Shown here one piece after another: positions 6,770-7,804 of a stretch of 7,804 nt of DNA (its first letter is position 1; each line of letters begins with the position of its first letter). The stretch is from DAOUAJ01 sp034433615 (GTDB taxonomy: Bacteria; Chloroflexota; Anaerolineae; DUEN01). Both the position numbers and the translations under genes were made by a program. A model generated the notes under the pieces. It had not been told where the DNA came from. It did not search any database and worked only from the letters and a program-made list of their open reading frames with translations. The DNA is taken from the NCBI GenBank assembly GCA_034433615.1, contig DAOUAJ010000294.1:1-7804 (forward strand), written 5' to 3'.

Positions 6770-6813
6770 TTCACTATGGGGTGAAGTGACTGAAGCAATC
6801 CCCATGATTTCAC
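6770..6813 (+). promoter_or_regulatory. Leader with alternative hairpins before the LysM gene
   Basis: GTGAA (6781-6785) can pair with TTCAC at 6770-6774 or with TTCAC at 6809-6813; the second copy directly abuts the ribosome binding site. ATGGGG (6776-6781) can also pair with CCCCAT (6800-6805). The pairings are mutually exclusive in part. The repeats are seen directly; a regulatory role is speculative. Confidence 0.3.
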
Positions 6814-6814
6814 G

Positions 6815-6820
6815 AGGAGG
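6815..6820 (+). promoter_or_regulatory. Strong ribosome binding site of the LysM gene
   Basis: A perfect AGGAGG lies 8 nt before the ATG at 6829, fixing the start of a gene that has no stop codon inside the window. Confidence 0.85.
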
Positions 6821-6828
6821 ACATCGCC

Positions 6829-7804
6829 ATGGGACATATTGCACGGGCCGTTGCCGGTCGTCTTTGGATAGGTGCATTGGCCCTGTTACTGGCATTGATC
6901 ATCGCCCTGCCGGTTGGCGCTCAGGAGGGTGATGGCTACTGGTACATCGTGCGTCGCGGTGACTCCTGGACGTCTATCTCGGCTCGGACCGGTGTCAGCG
7001 TCGCTGAGTTGCAACGAGCTAACCCGCAGGCTATCCATCGCTTTTACTGGCTGTATCGCGGTGAACGCCTTTGGATTCCGCGGCCGAGGGGCGAATCTGG
7101 TTACTGGTACACGGTACAACGGGGCGATTCGTGGTCCTCTATCTCCTATCGTACGGGTGTCAGCGTGCGCGACCTGCAGCGAGCTAACCCGCAGGCCATC
7201 CACCGCTTCCACTGGCTATACCGCGGTGAGCGCCTCTGGATTCCCGGCGCGATGCCTTCACCCATGGCCATCGCAACACCCACTCCCGCACCTCCACCCG
7301 CCAATTGTCCGGCCGATCTGGCAGGCTATGGCGCGGCTATTGCGGAACAGTTGACCGGCACGGCAGGCGACGTCAACGCCTTGGGCAACTGGCTTTACGC
7401 CTGTGGAGCGATCACGGAGAGCCGGGGAAAGGTACAAGCCGCCGACCTGACGGGCGATGGCGTAAATGAGGTCATCGTGGCCCTGACCACACCGCAAAGT
7501 GAGATGACTGTCCCGCCGGGTGACCTGCTGGTGTTAAGACAGGCTGAGGGGTGGTCGGTTCTCTTCCGAGCCAATGCAGCCGGCGCCGTGCAGCTCTTAG
7601 ACGTGGGCGATATCAATCAGGACGGCCAGATGGACATCGCCTGGACGGATACCACGTGCGGTGCACACACTTGCTTCGGTACCATCTACGTGATGTCGTG
7701 GACGGGGACGGCACTCCAGAGCTGGCTTGACGGGACGTTGACTGTAGCGTATCCCGAGGTGAAGCTGGAGGATGTGACCGATGGCAGCGGACGGGAAATC
7801 GTCG
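6829..7804 (+). CDS. Secreted LysM-LysM-FG-GAP/VCBS-like protein (partial, 3' end missing)
   Basis: The reading frame stays open to the window edge (325 codons seen). Residues 1-31 form a signal peptide: R6 and R11, hydrophobic core about 12-27, likely cleavage after VGA (A31). Two LysM modules follow at 37-84 and 92-139, each starting YWY and containing RGDSW. They are 41/48 identical and should bind peptidoglycan or another N-acetylglucosamine polymer. A Pro/Thr-rich linker (about 140-160) leads to a domain with Cys160, Cys192, Cys277 and Cys282 and FG-GAP/VCBS-like calcium-binding motifs: DLTGDGVNEVIV (206-217), DINQDGQMDIAW (261-272) and the start of a third, DVTDGSGREIV (315-325). The protein should act outside the membrane, attached to wall or surface glycans, with a beta-propeller-like domain of unknown target. 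It is transcribed divergently from the operon, with its own strong promoter and ribosome site. Confidence 0.9.
   Translation, partial: MGHIARAVAGRLWIGALALLLALIIALPVGAQEGDGYWYIVRRGDSWTSISARTGVSVAELQRANPQAIHRFYWLYRGERLWIPRPRGESGYWYTVQRGDSWSSISYRTGVSVRDLQRANPQAIHRFHWLYRGERLWIPGAMPSPMAIATPTPAPPPANCPADLAGYGAAIAEQLTGTAGDVNALGNWLYACGAITESRGKVQAADLTGDGVNEVIVALTTPQSEMTVPPGDLLVLRQAEGWSVLFRANAAGAVQLLDVGDINQDGQMDIAWTDTTCGAHTCFGTIYVMSWTGTALQSWLDGTLTVAYPEVKLEDVTDGSGREIV
6937..7245 (+). repeat. Tandem LysM-encoding direct repeat (165-bp period)
   Basis: Copies at 6937-7080 and 7102-7245 are 144 bp each. By my count they differ at 32 bases, and 19 of the 26 changed codons are synonymous, so an internal duplication has been kept under protein-level selection. 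The C-terminal part of each module, from LQRANPQAIHRF onward, is nearly invariant. Confidence 0.85.

Noticed and set aside
6181..6789. A 202-codon + strand open frame antisense to the exonuclease gene
   Set aside because: The opposite strand encodes complete DEDDh motifs. This frame gives a low-complexity Ser/Arg-rich product without a domain or ribosome site, typical of antisense frames in GC-rich coding DNA.
6914..7354. A 146-codon open frame on the + strand overlapping the LysM gene
   Set aside because: It is in a different frame from the gene starting at 6829, which has a perfect ribosome site, a signal peptide and tandem domain repeats. The alternative frame gives no recognisable protein and merely mirrors the repeat.
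1..7804. CRISPR array, tRNA, rRNA, insertion sequence or prophage
   Set aside because: No regularly spaced repeats, cloverleaf-like segments, transposase or integrase frames, or terminal repeats with target duplications were seen on either strand.

Overview
The window looks like a chromosomal segment from a Chloroflexota-type bacterium (Anaerolineae or a relative). This is inferred from moderately high G+C, a soluble multi-GAF histidine kinase paired with an OmpR-family regulator, a receiver-ParA (CpaE/TadZ-like) protein, and a secreted LysM plus FG-GAP-like protein with a proline/threonine linker. No marker gene settles the taxonomy.

Layout. Positions 1-214 are non-coding and hold a 15-bp perfect dyad with a large loop, then an extended -10 promoter. 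On the + strand, 215-2098 encodes a cytoplasmic GAF-GAF-HisKA-HATPase kinase. The ATG of its partner response regulator (2099-2848) follows the kinase stop codon directly. A GC-rich, dyad-rich gap of about 114 bp separates this pair from a convergent three-gene minus-strand operon. In transcription order the operon is: (i) a DEDDh exonuclease fused to a C-terminal WYL-like domain (about 6644-5808); (ii) a pseudo-receiver/ParA-like ATPase (5785-4580); (iii) a 532-residue protein with an N-terminal HEAT-like alpha-solenoid and an unrecognised C-terminal half (4561-2963). Gaps inside the operon are about 22 and 18 bp. Diverging from the operon, a + strand gene starts at 6829 and runs off the right edge. 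It encodes a secreted protein with two LysM modules and FG-GAP/VCBS-like calcium-binding motifs. The two divergent promoters appear to overlap at their -35 boxes inside a GTTG-N5-CAAC dyad.

How the genes may work together. The kinase and regulator form a complete cytoplasmic two-component system (H404 to D54). The operon combines a putative nuclease/ligand sensor, a CpaE/TadZ-like ATPase and a probable scaffold. The ATPase receiver has Glu at the phosphoacceptor position, and its P-loop lacks the second Lys. No other Tad-pilus or CRISPR genes are visible, so the ATPase is not placed in a pilus locus by this context. The most unusual signals are the exonuclease-WYL fusion, the Asp-to-Glu receiver and their conserved-looking operonic arrangement. 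A shared function is inference only.
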